A stretch of 6,199 bases of DNA from CAZOOA01 sp964581355 (lineage in GTDB: Bacteria; Bacillota; Dethiobacteria; DTU022; UBA8154): NCBI GenBank assembly GCA_964581355.1, contig CAZOOA010000115.1, positions 1-6,199 on the forward strand. The letters run 5' to 3'. Made by a program: the position numbers and the translations under genes. The notes below the pieces were generated by a model. The model was not told where the DNA came from, did not search any database, and saw only the letters and a program-made list of their open reading frames with translations. Below are positions 4,593-6,199 of the stretch, one piece after another; positions within the stretch are counted from its first letter, which is position 1; each line of letters opens with the position of its first letter.

Positions 4593-5966
4593 CTGAGAAA
4601 TTTGGGGGAATTTTTTGCCGAAAAAGTTAGCAGGTGGCTGCCTGAGTCCCTGGTTTTTGCCTGGATCCTGACGATTATCACAGCAGTGCTGGTTGTCAGC
4701 CTGACCCCGACACAGGCGATTGCCTTGCCGACCATGTGGTACCAGGGCTTCTGGTTGATGCTGGAGTTTGCCATGCAGATGGCACTGATTATCGTGTTGG
4801 GCTATACCATCGGCATTTCTGCCCCTGTCAGCCGTTTTTTTGGCTGGCTGGCCCTTAAGATCAAGAAGCCGGCAACGGCTTATGTGGTGATTTCTATTGT
4901 TTCGCTGCTGCTTGTCCTGGTCAACTGGGGTTTGGCGCCGGTGGCAGCCGTTTTCGCGGCTAACGTCTGCCGCAGGGTCAAGGGAATTGATTTCCGGCTG
5001 GCCTGTGCTTCTGTTTACGTAGCCTTGATCCCCTGGCATGGTGGATTGTCTGCTTCTGCGCCGCTGATGATGAACACACCTGACAATCAGTTTATCGAGA
5101 TGGGCGTGGTGGACAGCGTGATTCCCACCAGTGCCACCTTGGGAAGTACCCTGAACATTGTCTTAATAATTATCTCTGTCGTTTTGATCCCGATTATTAT
5201 CCGCTTGATGGTACCCAAAAAGGTGGATGAAAGGTTTGACGCCGCCCTGCAGTGGGAGCAAGCTGGTGGAGATTCGGAAAGAGCCTCTGCACAGGCACAG
5301 GTTGAAGTGGAAAAGAAAACGTCGCTCAGCCCTTCCGACCTGTTAAATAACAGCAGGATCTTGAACTACATCATCGTTATTGCGGGTTTTGCCTTCCTGA
5401 TTCCCTACTTCGCCAATAAAGGGATTGACGGACTTGAGCTAAACACGGCCAACTTTTTCTTCCTGATGCTGGGCTTGGCCCTGCACTCTTCGCCTGCCCG
5501 GTATATTGCCGCTTTGAAAGAGGCGGTTAAGGCTATTGGCGATCTTGTTGTCCAGTTCCCATTTTATGCCGGAATCATGGGGCTTTTCATGTTTTCAGGT
5601 CTTTCAAATGTTGTGACCCAGTGGTTTGTCAGCATTTCAACGGAGGTCACTTTTCCCTTCTTTGCCTTCGTTACGGCCGGTATTGTCAACCTGTTTATCC
5701 CCTCCGGCGGGGGTGAGTGGACGGTCATGGCGCCTATCCTGATCCCTGCGGCCCAGGAGATGGGCGTGCCTCTTGGAAAGCTGATCATTGCTTTCGGCTA
5801 TGGAGATGGCCTGACCAACCTGATCAATCCTTTCTGGACCCTGGCTTTTCTACCGGTTATGGCCAAAATTATGGATATCAGGCCCCGTGACTTCATGGGC
5901 TATGCTGTGCTGGTCTGCCTGATTTTCTTTGTCATCATCAGTGCAGCTATCTTTATCGTGCCTTAA
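4590..5966 (+). CDS. atoE: Short-chain fatty acid transporter, AtoE family
   Basis: A 458-residue polytopic membrane transporter of the AtoE / SCFA_trans family, which moves acetoacetate, butyrate and related short-chain carboxylates. It opens with the amphipathic family N-terminus (RWLPESLVFAWILT, 15-28) followed by about ten hydrophobic segments. A hydrophilic loop at about 209-250 (KKVDERFDAALQ ... EVEKKTSLSPSD) divides the protein. The C-terminal half carries family signatures FIPSGGGEWTVMAPI (369-383) and AFGYGDGLTNLINPFW (401-416). Length matches the family (about 440-460). The ATG at 4590 was chosen over 4581 because of ribosome binding site spacing. It lies downstream of the NMO-like gene on the same strand and is closed by the terminator at 6086-6128. 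In anaerobes such a carrier fits butyrate or acetoacetate uptake, or efflux during fermentation; direction cannot be told from sequence. Confidence 0.93.
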   Translation: MLRNLGEFFAEKVSRWLPESLVFAWILTIITAVLVVSLTPTQAIALPTMWYQGFWLMLEFAMQMALIIVLGYTIGISAPVSRFFGWLALKIKKPATAYVVISIVSLLLVLVNWGLAPVAAVFAANVCRRVKGIDFRLACASVYVALIPWHGGLSASAPLMMNTPDNQFIEMGVVDSVIPTSATLGSTLNIVLIIISVVLIPIIIRLMVPKKVDERFDAALQWEQAGGDSERASAQAQVEVEKKTSLSPSDLLNNSRILNYIIVIAGFAFLIPYFANKGIDGLELNTANFFFLMLGLALHSSPARYIAALKEAVKAIGDLVVQFPFYAGIMGLFMFSGLSNVVTQWFVSISTEVTFPFFAFVTAGIVNLFIPSGGGEWTVMAPILIPAAQEMGVPLGKLIIAFGYGDGLTNLINPFWTLAFLPVMAKIMDIRPRDFMGYAVLVCLIFFVIISAAIFIVP

Positions 5967-5986
5967 GAAAAGAAATAATTTCTAGC

Positions 5987-6047
5987 TTTTGAACTCATCC
6001 GGGAGATACGAGAGGAACCGTATGTTAAATTTCCCGGTAGTTCTAAA
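5987..6047. repeat. Long interrupted palindrome downstream of atoE
   Basis: Four nested perfect arm pairs share one axis: TTT/AAA, GAACT/AGTTC (5991-5995, 6039-6043), CCGGGA/TCCCGG (5999-6004, 6032-6037) and ATACG/CGTAT (6006-6010, 6019-6023), with an 8-base loop. Together they give 19 pairs with small internal loops. No T tract follows, so it is not a classical terminator. It may be an mRNA 3' stabilising hairpin or a decayed palindromic element. It shares no sequence with the REP-like pair at 2705 and 3127. Confidence 0.5.
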
Positions 6048-6085
6048 TTCAACACTCTTTGCTTTTTCCTTCTTGTGAAGTTGAG

Positions 6086-6128
6086 AAAAATCCCCTGGAT
6101 GATTGCATTTTTCCCCAGGGGATTTTTT
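6086..6128 (+). terminator. Strong intrinsic terminator of the atoE transcript
   Basis: Perfect 13-base arms AAAAATCCCCTGG (6086-6098) and CCAGGGGATTTTT (6115-6127) surround a 16-base loop, and a T run ends at 6128. The A run on the 5' side means it can also work on the minus strand. It closes the nitronate monooxygenase-like/atoE unit. Confidence 0.9.
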
Positions 6129-6149
6129 GTTGGACGATAATTTTGAAAA

Positions 6150-6176
6150 TTTGCGAAAATCATACTTTAGTATAAT
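6150..6176 (+). promoter_or_regulatory. Promoter-like sequence for a gene beyond the right edge
   Basis: A perfect TATAAT (6171-6176) follows the terminator. No ideal -35 is present: TTTGCG (6150-6155) at 15-base spacing or AATTTG (6148-6153) at 17 are the best. The palindrome ATACTTTAGTAT (6162-6173; 5-base arms) overlaps the -10, hinting at repression. The regulated gene would start outside the window. Confidence 0.4.
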
Positions 6177-6199
6177 AGTTTTTATAGATCATAAGTGAT

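Noticed and set aside
4566..5039. Minus-strand 157-codon open frame inside atoE
   Set aside because: It is antisense to a well-supported AtoE protein and is rich in Gln/Asn/His/Arg, as expected for the complement of a membrane-protein gene.

Overview
The window looks like a chromosomal segment of an anaerobic Firmicute, most likely a Clostridia / Peptococcaceae-type bacterium. This is an inference from strong AGGAGG-type ribosome binding sites, TTG starts, an oxygen-sensitive-looking iron-sulfur protein, roughly balanced base composition with AT-rich intergenic DNA, and palindromic repeats carrying a GGGGACGGTTCT core that I remember as common in such genomes. No rRNA, tRNA, CRISPR array, complete transposase or phage gene is visible.

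Layout. (1) At the left edge is the last 24 codons of a plus-strand gene, probably the C-terminus of an ATP phosphoribosyltransferase (HisG)-like protein, ending at 77. A hairpin at 215-256 ends it and the convergent minus-strand gene. (2) Two minus-strand genes follow: a 245-residue polyferredoxin-like protein (264-1001), with its own Crp/Fnr-type operator and -10 box, and a sodium:solute symporter (1140 to about 2561). (3) The 2.6-3.37 kb stretch is intergenic. It holds two 147-bp directly oriented palindromic REP-like elements, a 9-bp-arm palindrome, a good SigH-like promoter and a short apparent gene remnant. (4) A plus-strand unit follows: a nitronate monooxygenase / FabK-family flavoprotein (3372-4334), a possible 47-residue small ORF with a duplicated Shine-Dalgarno (4389-4532), and an AtoE-family short-chain fatty acid transporter (4590-5966). 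It ends with a long interrupted palindrome and a strong intrinsic terminator. (5) The right edge carries a promoter-like sequence with a perfect TATAAT.

How they fit together. The plus-strand unit pairs uptake or exchange of a short-chain carboxylate (AtoE) with an FMN oxidoreductase of the nitronate monooxygenase/enoyl reductase superfamily. The minus-strand pair joins a cation-coupled solute importer and a Fe-S protein whose promoter has a class II activator geometry for a Crp/Fnr-family regulator. That would suit redox or nitrosative-stress control in an anaerobe, but the effector cannot be read from the sequence. I see no clearly novel multi-gene system. The most distinctive items are the class II Crp/Fnr promoter, the paired REP-like elements, the SigH-like promoter between them, and the small-ORF leader in front of atoE.
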